NCBI GenBank assembly: GCA_012274445.1
Contig: JAAROD010000033.1
Location: 2,108,001 to 2,172,000, forward strand
Direction of reading: 5' to 3'
DNA from: Sclerotiophoma versabilis
Lineage: Eukaryota; Ascomycota; Dothideomycetes; Pleosporales; Didymellaceae
DNA: 64,000 nt
The notes beneath the pieces were generated by a model. It had not been told where the DNA came from. It saw only the letters and a list, made by a program, of their open reading frames with translations, and did not search any database. A program made the position numbers and the translations under genes. Every line of letters begins with the position of its first letter. Within the stretch, counting starts at the first letter, position 1. Shown here in pieces: positions 21,357-31,841 of the stretch.

Positions 21357-22679
21357 TCATTGCTGCCTACCCGCCATTGATGGGTTGTATTCCTCAATTT
21401 TTGAGTCGGTAGTATTGAGAATCGCTTGGGCCATTAACAGCTGTTTCTGGTCCATATCAAACACCACGTATGCGGCCTGCATAAATGGTGAGCCCAAGCT
21501 TCCAGTATCATCATCTGTCGCAAAAATTGGAAGACTGCAGTCCCCGTTCCCCTGGCTCTGAGCTGGAGTCATCATGAGCTCGAGAGGCACCTGAATCATC
21601 GCGTTGTCCGCATTGAAACCAAAGCTCATGCTCAAACCCTGTTGGGCCATGCTGCACGGCACATTGCCTACGTTACCGGTTTCCTGGTTGAAGGTAGTGC
21701 CCAGTGCTTTGGAGAGAGCCATGACTGACGGAGTCGATATGAGGAGAGTTGGGTTGCCGGAGTCAATCAAGGTGGTGGCGCCAGATTGTCTGCCTTTCGG
21801 AGCCAAGTCGACACTGCGCCCTGCCCGTGCACTTCCATTACCGTAGATCAATTTCGTAGAGCTGAAGTCCACCACAAACGATGGTATTCGGCCGCTGTTA
21901 TCTATCAAAATAGGTGCCGCTTGGAGTTTTCCCTGATATTTAGCTGTATCTACACCACCGAACACGATGGATCCGTCGGCGCCTCCTGGAGAACAAATTA
22001 GACTTTCGTTGTCAAACAGAGCAGGAGGTTGGAACTGTGGAGACTTACGGAAGTCATTCAGGTAGAGACCGAAGACATTGGCGTTGATAGCTCCAACATC
22101 CTTCATTCCTGCTGGAATGTTTTGGTAGGGTTTGGCAATACCCTCTCCCTGCTTAGGACCAACGCCAAAAATAGGAAAGAGAGGTTGGTTTGGAGGCAGT
22201 GTTCCTTTGGTGACCACACCCATCTGGACTCCTTTCACACTCATGTTTCCAACTGTCAAGGCAGCCTTAACGATGCTGCCCTGCAATTGAACTCCATTTT
22301 GATAAGTAGCGTTCAATGGTGGGCTCCCAGCATCGGTGATTTCAGTTGATGCCGCTCTATCGAACGACCCAGTTGAAAAATTGCCTCCATTTGCGGTGCA
22401 CTGCTGTTGCTGGTCTTGGCAGACGGCACTGCCAGTCTGGGGAATAACAAGGTCGCTACTACCGGTGTCAAGTAATACCGTAACTTTCTGTGGTGGAGTC
22501 CCGATGCCTAATTGCATCACAGGAATGAAAGTATTGCTACCAGAGGCGTCGGTAAAATGTTGAACGGAGCCTGTCAGTACCTTGGAACCTGCCGCAGGAA
22601 CTGACGCCGGCGCCGGCGCCGAGTAGCACAGTGCCACAAGATAAGTGATAAGAAGAACAGATAGAAGTCGGGAAGCCAT
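21357..22679 (-). CDS. Secreted-type pepsin-like aspartic protease (family A1, 440 aa)
   Basis: Endopeptidase of the pepsin fold. The chosen start (ATG 22679) begins a good signal peptide, MASRLLSVLLITYLVALCYSA; an in-frame ATG at 22703 would add eight residues ahead of it. The first catalytic loop is LLDTGSSDLV (DTG at about residues 71-73). The second is TLIDSGNPTLL (DSG at about 306-308), where the usual DTG/DSG-T is followed by Asn. A flap-like segment around YQNGVQLQGSIV is present. Several N-glycosylation sequons occur. The length fits fungal A1 proteases of the Sap/OPSB type. It has no intron. No GPI-type hydrophobic tail is seen, so it is probably secreted or vacuolar rather than wall-anchored (inference). 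A TATA box at 22735-22742 supports the start. Confidence 0.9.
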   Translation of the reverse strand: MASRLLSVLLITYLVALCYSAPAPASVPAAGSKVLTGSVQHFTDASGSNTFIPVMQLGIGTPPQKVTVLLDTGSSDLVIPQTGSAVCQDQQQQCTANGGNFSTGSFDRAASTEITDAGSPPLNATYQNGVQLQGSIVKAALTVGNMSVKGVQMGVVTKGTLPPNQPLFPIFGVGPKQGEGIAKPYQNIPAGMKDVGAINANVFGLYLNDFRKSPQFQPPALFDNESLICSPGGADGSIVFGGVDTAKYQGKLQAAPILIDNSGRIPSFVVDFSSTKLIYGNGSARAGRSVDLAPKGRQSGATTLIDSGNPTLLISTPSVMALSKALGTTFNQETGNVGNVPCSMAQQGLSMSFGFNADNAMIQVPLELMMTPAQSQGNGDCSLPIFATDDDTGSLGSPFMQAAYVVFDMDQKQLLMAQAILNTTDSKIEEYNPSMAGRQQ

Positions 22680-23182
22680 GATGAGATTGACCAGCAAACG
22701 CATAGAGACATCACAGGGGTCGGCTTTGAGCACACCTTTATACCGTGTGGAAGATACGGCGTTTCTCCGCTGAAATCGCCTTCATGAACTTCGATAATCC
22801 ATGCCAGCCAGGTCAGACTGCATAGAACATCTGGATGTTCCATCAAGAAGCGCCCAGCATGGCTAAGCCTCTCTGCTAAGATTCGCTCAAAGCTTGGGCA
22901 GAAGCGACGATTCATGACACAGTTTCCTCCCCTGGACGGATTGTTAGGTGACAGGCGACACCCATCACCAGTTTCGCGATCTGCAGTGACAAGCGCTTGA
23001 GACTGAAACTCCAACGCTGCAAGCTGAGAGGTGTATTCGATCGTGAACACCTGTTGCCGGGATGGCAGCGGAGCCGCTTGCGTTATGGTGTCAATGCGGA
23101 CCAACAAGATTCCCCAGCGCTCGGGGATCTCGCTCTCCGGGACAGTGAAAGGCCTGTAGAGTTGTGCTCTTTGCGACGCCAT
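22574..23182 (-). CDS. Hypothetical ORF overlapping the protease promoter
   Basis: A 202-codon open frame starting at an ATG in good context (AAAACATGG). Residues 1-70 look protein-like (MASQRAQLYRPFTVPESEIPERWG), but the later part runs into the protease signal-peptide region in another frame and ends in Arg-rich translation. It could be the first exon of a spliced gene whose later exons are lost, or chance. No family recognised. Overlap with a well-supported same-strand gene lowers confidence. Confidence 0.25.
   Translation of the reverse strand: MASQRAQLYRPFTVPESEIPERWGILLVRIDTITQAAPLPSRQQVFTIEYTSQLAALEFQSQALVTADRETGDGCRLSPNNPSRGGNCVMNRRFCPSFERILAERLSHAGRFLMEHPDVLCSLTWLAWIIEVHEGDFSGETPYLPHGIKVCSKPTPVMSLCVCWSISSWLPDFYLFFLSLILWHCATRRRRRRQFLRQVPRY
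22735..22742 (-). promoter_or_regulatory. TATA box of the aspartic protease gene
   Basis: TATAAAGG on the minus strand, 56 nt upstream of the preferred ATG and 32 nt upstream of the alternative ATG at 22703. The spacing is normal for a fungal promoter. Confidence 0.5.
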
Positions 23183-25058
23183 GTTTTATCACTAACACTC
23201 CTGAAACACCACGCGCACAGACAATCCCGTACCCAGTGTCACACTACAACGCGACACCTGATAGCGCTAGCCTTAATAGAACTGTGTCGCAGAGTAGCGA
23301 AGCGCTTTCGTGGGGTAGGCAGGGTGTTTTGATGGTTTGAGCTGCGACACCTCCTTCCTTGGCAAGCTTGTCGCGCCGAGCGGGACGAAGAGGCAGCACG
23401 CGTAATGGCCAATTGGCAAGTATGGTACGTGGCAGTCCTTGGGCGGCGGGGAGGAGCGGGGAGGGTCGGGGAGAGGCGGGGCGAGGCGGCGGGGCGGGCA
23501 CGAGGCGGTCGTGGGACGGTGCCGCGAGAGCGCGCGCGGGAGAGAAGACGAGCGGAGCGCGTGTCGTCGAGCGTGGGGCTGCCTAACACGAAGGGGAGAC
23601 AGGTGAGCCGGCACGTCGCCCAGCAATGAGAACTTTCTCGGTGGGCCATCGGGCCATCCAAGGCTGAGTATACATAATTATCGCCTGTTGAGGGTAGCCA
23701 GGGGTTCCATAGCCAACCGAGGTTTTTCATAACGTACTAATACCTAGCGCAACCTTAAATCGCGGACCTCGCAGTCCGTCCTGTTAACGCCAGGAGTGCT
23801 CGTCTACAAAGTCACCGCCGCCAACATGAGATGGCGAATCGCACGAATTTGCGAGGCGACACAGACTGTGGCCCTCAGCTTCTAGAAGGGCGCCGCTTCA
23901 GGTCACGGTTTGCGACAAAGGCATCTATCTGGTACCCTCTCGTTCTTGACTGATAGTCAGTCTCTTTGAACGAAGTTCATACATCTGCCATGGAAAACCA
24001 TAGCTACTTGCTAGAAGTCTCCCGATGATTATTACACCGTTCCTTGCCTTCCCACTTCACCGCAGCAAACATCCTCTCCTTGATAAATATGGAGCATTCC
24101 GTGCCTCTTGCCTATCCTCCAACACAATGCACACACCTGCTCTTCATAACATCGAACGCCGAACAGCTACTGGAAGTCACATTGGACGGGATACGTCAGA
24201 CAAACTATCAGGGCGACACGCGAATTTCAACCAAATGGATATGCTTACTGCTTTGTGATGTGATTGCGATTATGCCATACCTTCTCCTGATTGCGTCAGG
24301 CATTCACTTGTTTCTCTACATAATCTCCTCAAGCCCGTCCTCAGTCTCTTCAACCAGCCCGCTCTCAATACTCTGGCTCCCTATGGTACTCTTACCGATC
24401 AACCATCCCGACGCGCTGAGCAGCTCATTCACATCTCTTCCATCTTGAGCCTCGCAAGCTCCTTTTGTTGATAGCCGAACACGGAGTGTTGTGTGGGGAT
24501 CAGCTGAGGGGGTCTGGAGTCAGCGAAGTGCATATCCTCGTTGAGAATGCGGCTCGATTCAGTAGGCGCGTTGGGAGTAGGGTACTGTACGGTGGGTGCC
24601 CCTTGAGCTGCCACGGATACTGTTGTAGCATTGGGTTTGAGTGGAGCGGCGGGGTGGAGTGGTCCAGACCGGCCAGCCACTCACGAATGATCTCGCCCCC
24701 ACCAGATCGTTCTGCCCAACATCATCCTCGCCCGCAGATGCCTGATCGCAGCTTTCCCGTAGTGCTATCCAATTACTAGACTTTCAACCGCAAACCTTTA
24801 CTCGACCACATCGCTAACGAGTGCAAACATCGCTGATTTCGCGTTTTCAGTCGCACAAGTCCTGGATTGTCCCGCCGCGCAAGGCTGACTCGCCGGAGGC
24901 TGACGACTTGGCTGGGCGTCCGCATCTTATCCACGCCAGCTGCCTTGTCACGTAACTATTAACGACATACGCCTGGCTACCTCTCCCACACATGCTGCTT
25001 TCGTGTCCATTGCAATACCTTCGTCGCGCAGTCACAGTTGCGCAACAATTGCTACATT
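23183..25058. other. Intergenic region with a G-rich block
   Basis: Contains the G-rich tract at 23441-23508 and no gene I can support. A frame with ATG at 24089 (about 119 codons, two hydrophobic stretches) and a minus frame ending at 24429 lack homology and reliable starts. The last 200 bases must hold the promoter of the HET-NLR gene. Confidence 0.4.
23441..23508 (+). repeat. G-rich low-complexity tract, potential quadruplex
   Basis: At least six runs of three or more G on the plus strand, with G/A/C spacers, in 68 bp. Composition differs sharply from the flanks. It could form G-quadruplex DNA or be a degenerate minisatellite. Confidence 0.6.
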
Positions 25059-25954
25059 ATGCGCCTGTTGCAGCGCTTACCAGACAACGGGGGTTTCAGC
25101 ATTGTTGAGCGCGTAGGCGATGACATCCCGCCCTATGCCATCCTTTCGCATACCTGGGGACTAGATGACGACGAAGTTACATACAAAGATGTTAAAAAGG
25201 GTAGGAACAAAAGCAAGCCGGGCTACCGCAAGCTGGAATTCTGCAGCGAGCAGGCTGCCAAAGACGGCCTCGAATTCTTCTGGGTAGACACGTGTTGCAT
25301 CGATAAGACAAGCAGCACCGAGCTGACAGAAGCGATCAACTCTATGTTCAAGTGGTATCAAAAGGCGGACAGGTGCGACGTTCTGCTTTCTGATGTTTTG
25401 GTCAGCAGCCCCACTACAGCCATCACTCAAGAGGCATGGGCACAGACTTTTTGAAGCAGCAGATGGTTCAGACGCGGCTGGACGCTGCAAGAGCTGCTTG
25501 CCCCCAAGTCCGTCCACTTCTTTTTGCAAAGTAGAGGATGGCTAGGGGACAAGGAGTCGCTCCTGCAGGCCCTCCACAGCACGACACACATTCCTGTCCT
25601 AGCACTCCAAAACAACGTGCTGTCGCACTTCAGCGTAGATGAGCGCATGTCGTGGGCAGAGGGGCGCGAGACGAAGCGCGAGGAAGACGTGGCGTACTCT
25701 CTATTGGGCATCTTCGATGTTCAAATGCCGCTTCTATATGGCCAAGGACAGATTAAAGCGTTCACACGTCTGCGGAGGGAAATTGAGCGGTCACAGAGCG
25801 CGCCACCTCTCATCAAGCCACCGCCTCCGCCTCCGTGGATAGTCCCTTTTTCACGTGATGACCAATTTGTCAGCCGTGATAGCGTGAATGAAGTGTGCCG
25901 GATCTGCGCCCAGCCCGCAGGTCGTGCGTCGCTTGTCGGCCTTGGAGGCATTGG

Positions 25955-26004
25955 GTAAGTACTGTAACACCTTCACAACCATGCAGTACTGAACATGGAT
26001 ACAG
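25955..26004 (+). other. 50-bp intron of the HET-NLR gene
   Basis: The donor GTAAGT follows ATTGG, and the acceptor ACAG precedes GAAGTCTCAG. Splicing reconstitutes the P-loop codons Ile-Gly-Lys-Ser, which is strong evidence for the boundaries. Confidence 0.93.
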
Positions 26005-27329
26005 GAAGTCTCAGATCGCCATCGAGTATGCCTATCGAGTACGGGATCGATCGCCAACAACGCGGGTCTTCTGGGTGCATGCAGGGACACGAGCCAGGTT
26101 CGAAGACGGGTTTCGCAGGATCGCCGAGGCGATAAAGATGCACGGCTGGGGTGATCCCAAAGTGGATGTGATGCGGCTCGTGCGCAGCTGGCTGTGCGAT
26201 CAGTCGAATGGGCAATGGACGATGATTGTCGACAACGCTGATGATGAGGCTGTCTTCTTTGACCACGCAACGCACAGCCGCGCAGCAGGCGGCTCGGACC
26301 AGCCGGCAGAGCCGCTGTGCGACTACCTACCGCAATCGCCAAACGGATCGATCTTCATCACCTCTCGAAGCCAAATCGTTGCCCACAAGCTTACAGGGAC
26401 CCATTCCAACATCATCGAAGTCAAGCCGATGAACGAAGATGACGCGCTTTCTCTTCTATACAAGAAGCTTGATTTTGCTGCCGACAGGGATGGAGCGGTC
26501 GGATTGGTGCATGCGCTCGACTCCATGCCTCTAGCGATCACCCAGGCAGCTGCCTTCATCCAACAGCGAGGACCGCGTATGAGCGTGTCGAAGTATGTTG
26601 ATGAGATTTGTAGAAGTGACCAGAACCGCGGGAGACTGCTGAAGAAGGATGTGGGAGACAGTCGCAGGGATGGTCGCGCGTCCAACTCGATCATCGCGAC
26701 CTGGCAGATCTCATTCGAGTATATTAGAAAACACATGCCGACGGCCGCCCGTCTTCTATCGCTGATGAGCATGTTCGATCGGCAGGGCATTCCTGAGTCG
26801 CTCCTGCAAGAACAATACGAGCGCGACGAGAGTGAAGATGCTGATCTGGACGAAGACATCTATACTTTGTCTAGCTTTTCTCTAGTCAAGATAAGCGCAG
26901 ATGGACGTGAGTTCGAGATGCATCAGCTGGTGCAGTTCTCGACGAAGAAGTGGTTAGAGCTGTACGGCGAGCTAGAGATGTGGAGAGGAACATACGCAAC
27001 GCTTATGGACGCTAGCTACCCAGTGGGACTGCACGAAAACTGGCCGGTGTGCCGTGCGCTGTTCCCTCACGCTCAAGCGATGGTGCACGGCCGGCCAGAG
27101 GACGCCAAGGCGCTAGAGGCATGGGCATCAGTACTCTACAAGGTGGCGTGGTATCTGAGCGAAGTGGGACAGTACAGCAAAGCACTCGAGCTAGGCTCTA
27201 CCGCTCTCCAGGTCAGAGAGAATGTCTTGGATGTAGATCACCCAGATACACTGAGAAGCCTGAGCAGTCTTGGGCTAGTGATGAATAAGCAGGGCAAGTA
27301 TGGCGAAGCAGAGAGAATGCATGGGAAAG

Positions 27330-27700
27330 CACTTGAAGCGAACAGACGGGTACTTGGAGAAGACCATCCTGAAACGCTGAGGAGCATGGCCAACTTGGCA
27401 GCGACGTACTGGAAGCAAAGACAGTGGAAAGAGGCCAAAGAGCTAGAGCTGAAGGTACTGCAAAAGCGCAAGACAGTGCTAGGAGAAGACCATCCTGACA
27501 CGCTGACCAGCATGGCTAACTTGGCAGGAACGTACTGGAGCCAAGGGCAGTTGAGAGAGGCTGAAGAGATACAGCTAGAAGTGATGCAGAAGCGCAAGAC
27601 AGTGCTAGGAGAAGACCATCCTGACACGCTGACCAGCATGGCTTACCTTGCCGCTACGTGGAAAGACCAAGGACGTCTGATCGATGCTGTGAGTCTTTTA
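27330..27700 (+). repeat. 126-bp coding repeats (42-aa TPR units)
   Basis: Successive units carry VLGEDHPxTLxSMANLA. The 54-bp block 27464-27517 is identical to 27590-27643, exactly 126 bp later, and a diverged copy begins near 27350. Near-identity points to recent unit duplication or gene conversion, as known for repeats of fungal NLRs. Confidence 0.9.
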
Positions 27701-27835
27701 AGAGAATGTGTACAGCTACGCCGACGCGTTCTTGGCATCGACCATCCCGATTTTGCTTCTTCTGCAGCCAATTTGGCTAATTGGGAGAAGGCGCAAGCGG
27801 GTTCTATCGAGACAGAAGAAGTCAATGGTGTGTGA

Positions 27836-28870
27836 TTAGAGAGAGGTTTGCGGATTAGCTTAGTAGCCTATAAGCAACGTGTCGATAAGATCAATGTAAC
27901 CAGTAGTTTCACTGAGCGCTGACATTCAAACTTACCAGAATCCCAACTATGGGTGTCATCTAGACCCCATCAGTCGGAGATTCAAATTCAAATTCAAAAC
28001 TAAAACCACAAGACTCCTTTGCCTTTGAGCTACAGCATATAGTTGATATCCTGGGCGCCTGCTAAACTCTTGTGTGCTCGTTAAACTACTGCATGCCTAC
28101 TAAATTCCTGCGCGAATGTCAAGGTTTTGCATACAATTTAGAGATTGTTACCTTTAAGCTACTACCTGCATGTTCTAGCGTATCTATATTAGCAGGGTAA
28201 TAGTCTAAGAAGGTCTAAGGTGTTGCTCTATAGAGTACAATAACAATATACGAGGTATCATTACGCAGGCAAGATCACGAAAGTTAATAGGCACAGAAGT
28301 TCAGTGGGAATAGGGTTGGTCGCAATAGGATCCCACGCCGGCAAACGAATCAAGTGGAAGGGAGGGCATGTTATAATCCAGTGCATTCCACACTGTTGTA
28401 ACCCTCATCTTCCTTAGCCTGCGTAATTGCACACTACACATGTAAAGCTTTGGAGCAGCAAGTATCGCTCCAAGATAAATTTCGAATAGGTCTTGGCTCA
28501 ATCTGCATCAACGTATGCAAAGCAATCGTAAGTCTCTTGTGGACAGTGAATAGCACAAGAGAATGGACTAAAACAAGGTGCAGGCTCGCTAGACCAACTC
28601 CAGGACTATCTGTCCTTCAATACTATCATCTGCCTGCCTGAACTAGGCAGGTCATTTGTACCAGCGAAAATCTCGGCAGAGGAATGGTAGCTACGAAGAT
28701 GAAGGAGTGCGAGAGCAGATTATACTTGAATATGCCATTTTGAAGATCGTGACACTGAAGTATCCCAGCTTATAGCACATATCTTGAGTCATAGCAGGCT
28801 GGAACAAACTATCCTCGTGAAACTCCTATGTAAGCGCTTCTGTATGATTACATGTTCCACCTCCGGTCTT
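27836..28870. other. Intergenic region between NLR and DUF3632 genes
   Basis: No convincing gene; only short unsupported frames. The stretch 28060-28260 is moderately AT-rich with TA-rich words like those of the RIP island, perhaps an old transposon scrap. Both flanking genes point into this region, so it holds their terminators. Confidence 0.4.
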
Positions 28871-29719
28871 TCATAAGGACCCGTCATCTGCCTTACGCAT
28901 GGCCTCCTGTGCCCTTTTCGCAGCAGTTTGAACAACTTCTGACTCCGCCTCTAGTTCCTGCAAACGCTTGTACCACAAAGACCATCGCTCCACACTCATC
29001 ACTTGACCTGATGGTGCTCCGGTGGGGTTTTGGGACGACGCACCCCACGAAGAGGTACTGCGCGGCTTCAAAGCCCAACTCTTCTCGCCCTTCTCTGCTC
29101 CTTGTCGAAACTTGTGGCCACACAGTTTTAGCCACTCTGTCGCTGCCGGAACCTCAAAGTCAAGTAGTGCGGTGCGGCACTCCAGGGCATCTGCAACAAC
29201 TTCGTATCCCCAGTCGATGGGGATGCCGGCGAGGCCTGCTTTGAATAGTCGTGCCTCGATTTCAGCCTTTCTGGTATGCTCATTCCTTAGTGCATCACGC
29301 TTCTGACCATCCGCATCTTTTGCGTTCTTCCTCCAGCTGCCTGATTGATATGAGTCGGACCACAGATTTCCGAAACCTGGGAGCCCTTTCCAGAGGGTCT
29401 CGCTGGGCCGTTTGCTGTCCTCTAGTGAGGTAAACTCAGGGTCTGGTAAACTCTCAATGGCTTGAGCGAGCTCAATCAATGATTCTATATATTCTGAGGG
29501 AAGTTCCAGGAAGGCATCCATGATGAGAGCCCAAAGCCGGACGAGGTCTTCTCTTGGGTTGTCTGCATTCACTATTGGGCGGGTAATGGATTGAGCCGCT
29601 TCGGTAGCAGTTGTCTTTTGGCGCAGGTAGGTTTTCAGAGCCTGTGCTTCCTCAGGGTGGCATCCATCCTCAACATCGCCATCAGGCGCGAGCTTAGAAG
29701 AGAACCACTCATCAGACAT
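28871..29719 (-). CDS. DUF3632 family protein (282 aa)
   Basis: Fungal protein of unknown function. The sequence shows the layout I associate with DUF3632: an N-terminal helical region with a short repeat-like LKTYLRQKTTATEAAQSI, then DLVRLWALIMDAFLELP, then a Trp/Gly core GLPGFGNLW. Helical, charged C-terminal residues follow, ending in a coiled-coil-like ELEAESEVVQTAAKRAQEAM. The start is the first ATG of the frame (29719); earlier in-frame codons lack ATG. No signal peptide or membrane segment, so cytosolic or nuclear. No introns. The family call is from memory of the motif order and is likely, not certain. Confidence 0.72.
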   Translation of the reverse strand: MSDEWFSSKLAPDGDVEDGCHPEEAQALKTYLRQKTTATEAAQSITRPIVNADNPREDLVRLWALIMDAFLELPSEYIESLIELAQAIESLPDPEFTSLEDSKRPSETLWKGLPGFGNLWSDSYQSGSWRKNAKDADGQKRDALRNEHTRKAEIEARLFKAGLAGIPIDWGYEVVADALECRTALLDFEVPAATEWLKLCGHKFRQGAEKGEKSWALKPRSTSSWGASSQNPTGAPSGQVMSVERWSLWYKRLQELEAESEVVQTAAKRAQEAMRKADDGSL

Positions 29720-30662
29720 GACTTGGGGAAGGTAAGGAAGGTGAGTAAGTAAAGACCGCAAGGCTGTTGTAATTATTCGAAACTGCGAGATGCTCTGCCT
29801 TTGCGTTGTCTCAGGAGGCCCTGAGGTAATAGTGAGATATCTTTATTTCAAGTTCACAGTGGAAGTTCTCCCTACGCTTACCGCCTCGATGACGTCACAC
29901 GCACAAGGCAGACAGCCGCACACCTCACAGAAATAACTACGTACAATGCGTTACACAATGATGACGCAGAGTGAGCATAAGATAGGCAGTGTAATTTATG
30001 GGAAATCACGACTAGGGGCCAGCTTACTGCTCAGGGTGTGACAGGTCGGGCAATGCACTCCTGGGGGCGCAATCTCCTAGACGATCCTTTGGTTGGCAAG
30101 TGAAAAAATTCTTACTAGACATCATCTGCGGGATTCCCTCCTGCAGTGGAAATTGTGGTACTCGAGTGTGGACTTGTCGAGTGTAAATGTACTTAAGATG
30201 GGGCCAGGAAGTCTCAGCCTCGTCTTTCGATTACAGTTCCGCATGGGAGGACCATAGCATTTTGTAGAACCTTAGTCGAAATGGATGGTCGCAACTGGTT
30301 ATTCTATCAACTCAGGACCAGCACTGCCCGTATCTAGGCGCTAGCTGTGCATCAGATGACTATCATCTGCTCCATGTTGTACTTGGTCAGTACGAAGATC
30401 CACCTGGTGATGCTAAACTTGTTCACGCTGCGACGACGTTGGGTTGCAACAATCTGCCTGTGTTGCCCACCACCCTTCCGATCAGGCGTTTCTCTTCCTG
30501 CTTGTAAGCCCCGAGATGGACAAGCAAGGTCTACATTTTGTATAAAGGTTCAAATAAGTCGACGAGTTCTCAATCATCACAACTAATTTCAACATCACCT
30601 TCGAATCTCAATCTAAAGCCTTTTCAGTCTTTTAAAAGAACCCATATTGCCTTAAAGTCACC
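29720..30662. other. Shared upstream region of DUF3632 and ribonuclease genes
   Basis: The two flanking genes are divergent. Nothing gene-like in between. A TATAAAGG at 30541-30548 and a C/T- and A-rich leader precede the ribonuclease ATG. Confidence 0.5.
30541..30548 (+). promoter_or_regulatory. TATA box of the ribonuclease gene
   Basis: TATAAAGG about 120 nt upstream of the ATG at 30663, followed by a CAACATCACC-type leader. The position fits a transcript with a leader of roughly 90 nt. Confidence 0.5.
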
Positions 30663-31293
30663 ATGAAGTTCACTATCTCAGCATCTCTCTTTGTCTTTTT
30701 GGGCATAGCCAGCACGCTGCCAACTCAGATCGAAGTTCGAACTCCGTCAAATGCCCCAATAAACGTGAGTGTTCCAGAGCTTCCACGTACATGTCCGCTG
30801 ACGACCCCAATCCAGTTCATTAATGGGCCCGATGAATCCAAATTATACAAATGTGGAGATAATGTTTATACACAACGCGAGATTTATCTTGCGGCTCAGC
30901 GAGGAACTAACCTCCATCTTGTGGAAGAGACTCGAGGAAGTAAGTTATATTCCCATTATTGTCCTCGTAGTCATTTCATGGTGCATTTTCCATAGCAACC
31001 TAACTCCGCCACTAGAACACTCCTACCCACACTCTTTCCCAAACGACGACTCCAAGGGCAACAAACTCACCTTCCCAAAGGACTGTCCTGCGAATGACAA
31101 CAGTCGCTATGAGTTCCCCCTTATGAAGGGAAGTCCCTATGATGGCGGCAAGAACAATGTCAAGCAGGGCGATGAGAGAGTCGTGTTTTACTATGAGGAC
31201 GGTGAAATAAGTTACGATGGCAACCCACAGGTCTATTATTGCGGAATCATGACACATAAGGGGGCGCCCACTGGAGGTTTCAAACTTTGCTAA
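30663..31293 (+). CDS. Secreted guanyl-specific ribonuclease, T1/F1 family (184 aa, two exons)
   Basis: Exons 30663-30939 and 31016-31293, with a 76-bp intron (GTAAGT donor, CTAAC branch, CTAG acceptor). Signal peptide residues 1-19, then a Cys-containing N-terminal region of about 55 residues ahead of the nuclease core. The five catalytic positions known for RNase T1 are all recognisable: Tyr96 and His98 (YPH), Glu125 (YEFP), Arg147 (DERVVF) and His173 (GIMTHKGA). Spacing between them is longer than in classic T1 enzymes, implying loop insertions. Expected activity is cleavage of single-stranded RNA after G, outside the cell. Small secreted members of this fold also occur among plant-pathogen effectors, many of which have lost catalysis; this one retains it. 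Cys count is five in the mature part. Confidence 0.88.
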
Positions 31294-31655
31294 GTTAAAG
31301 CTATATGACCTTAGGCTCTCATATTGCTTGGGTTCCTATGGTTAACGTGGTGGTGGGTGACGTTTGCAAACTTTCTGGTTGGTTTCTCAGTAGTGCAATA
31401 GATCGTAAGAGACGCCGTTTAAGTACCCATAGAGAAGCCAGCAGTATCTGTTGGATTTCTCAATAGCGCTCGAACAAAACTGCTTCCAAAACTTCTGTCA
31501 ACGAAAACTCTTGTTTTAGCCTGCGTCGGTGCACTGTAGACAAATTTTTACGCTCTACCATCTAGTCTTCTCACAAATCCTCTCAGCCCAATTGACGTGA
31601 CGACAATCGCCGACTCCCCGAAGCAACCGTCTCCAGCCCCTTCGATTTCGCAAAG

Positions 31656-31841
31656 ATGGCCGACTTTATGGCCACAACAATGCCCGGAGACGCCGTCAAT
31701 ATAGCTCTGCAGGCTATCAGCATATACACCGCCTTCATCATCCTCTCCAAACTAGATACACCCATGTCTCGCTTCACCACTGGCCTACCACGCTCCGAAG
31801 ATAGCAACAGCCCGCAGTCCCAAGGCCCTGATGATATGTAA
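31656..31841 (+). CDS. Small predicted membrane protein (61 aa), unknown
   Basis: ATG in good context (CAAAGATGG) after a C/T-rich leader typical of fungal transcripts. The product has one hydrophobic segment (VNIALQAISIYTAFIIL, residues about 14-31) and a polar Ser/Pro/Gln tail. No family recognised. It might be a mitochondrial or ER micro-protein, or a first exon. A minus-strand frame over the same bases has less support. Confidence 0.4.
   Translation: MADFMATTMPGDAVNIALQAISIYTAFIILSKLDTPMSRFTTGLPRSEDSNSPQSQGPDDM

Larger units (their letters stand above)
25059..27835 (+). pseudogene. HET-NB-ARC-TPR NLR-like gene with a premature TGA
   Basis: Two-exon gene (25059-25954, 26005-27835; 908 aa if the internal stop is counted as a residue). 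Domains: HET at about residues 15-230 (YAILSHTWG, VDTCCIDK, RGWTLQELLAP, EDVAYSLLGIFDV). NB-ARC follows at about 285-560, with Walker A GLGGIGKSQIA formed exactly across the intron and Walker B-like MIVDNAD near 370. Tetratricopeptide repeats span about 670-890. Such proteins act in fungal non-self recognition, triggering cell death (family knowledge). The only break is TGA 25452-25454 (codon 132), inside the HET domain between AWAQTF and SSRWFRRGWT. The same frame continues open afterwards, and relatives usually have Arg here, so CGA-to-TGA is the likely change. Start: this ATG gives the canonical MRLLQ opening. Confidence 0.88.

Noticed and set aside
24429..24680. A minus-strand frame of 83 codons
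   Set aside because: No ATG at its 5' end, no family, and no splice sites that extend it convincingly.
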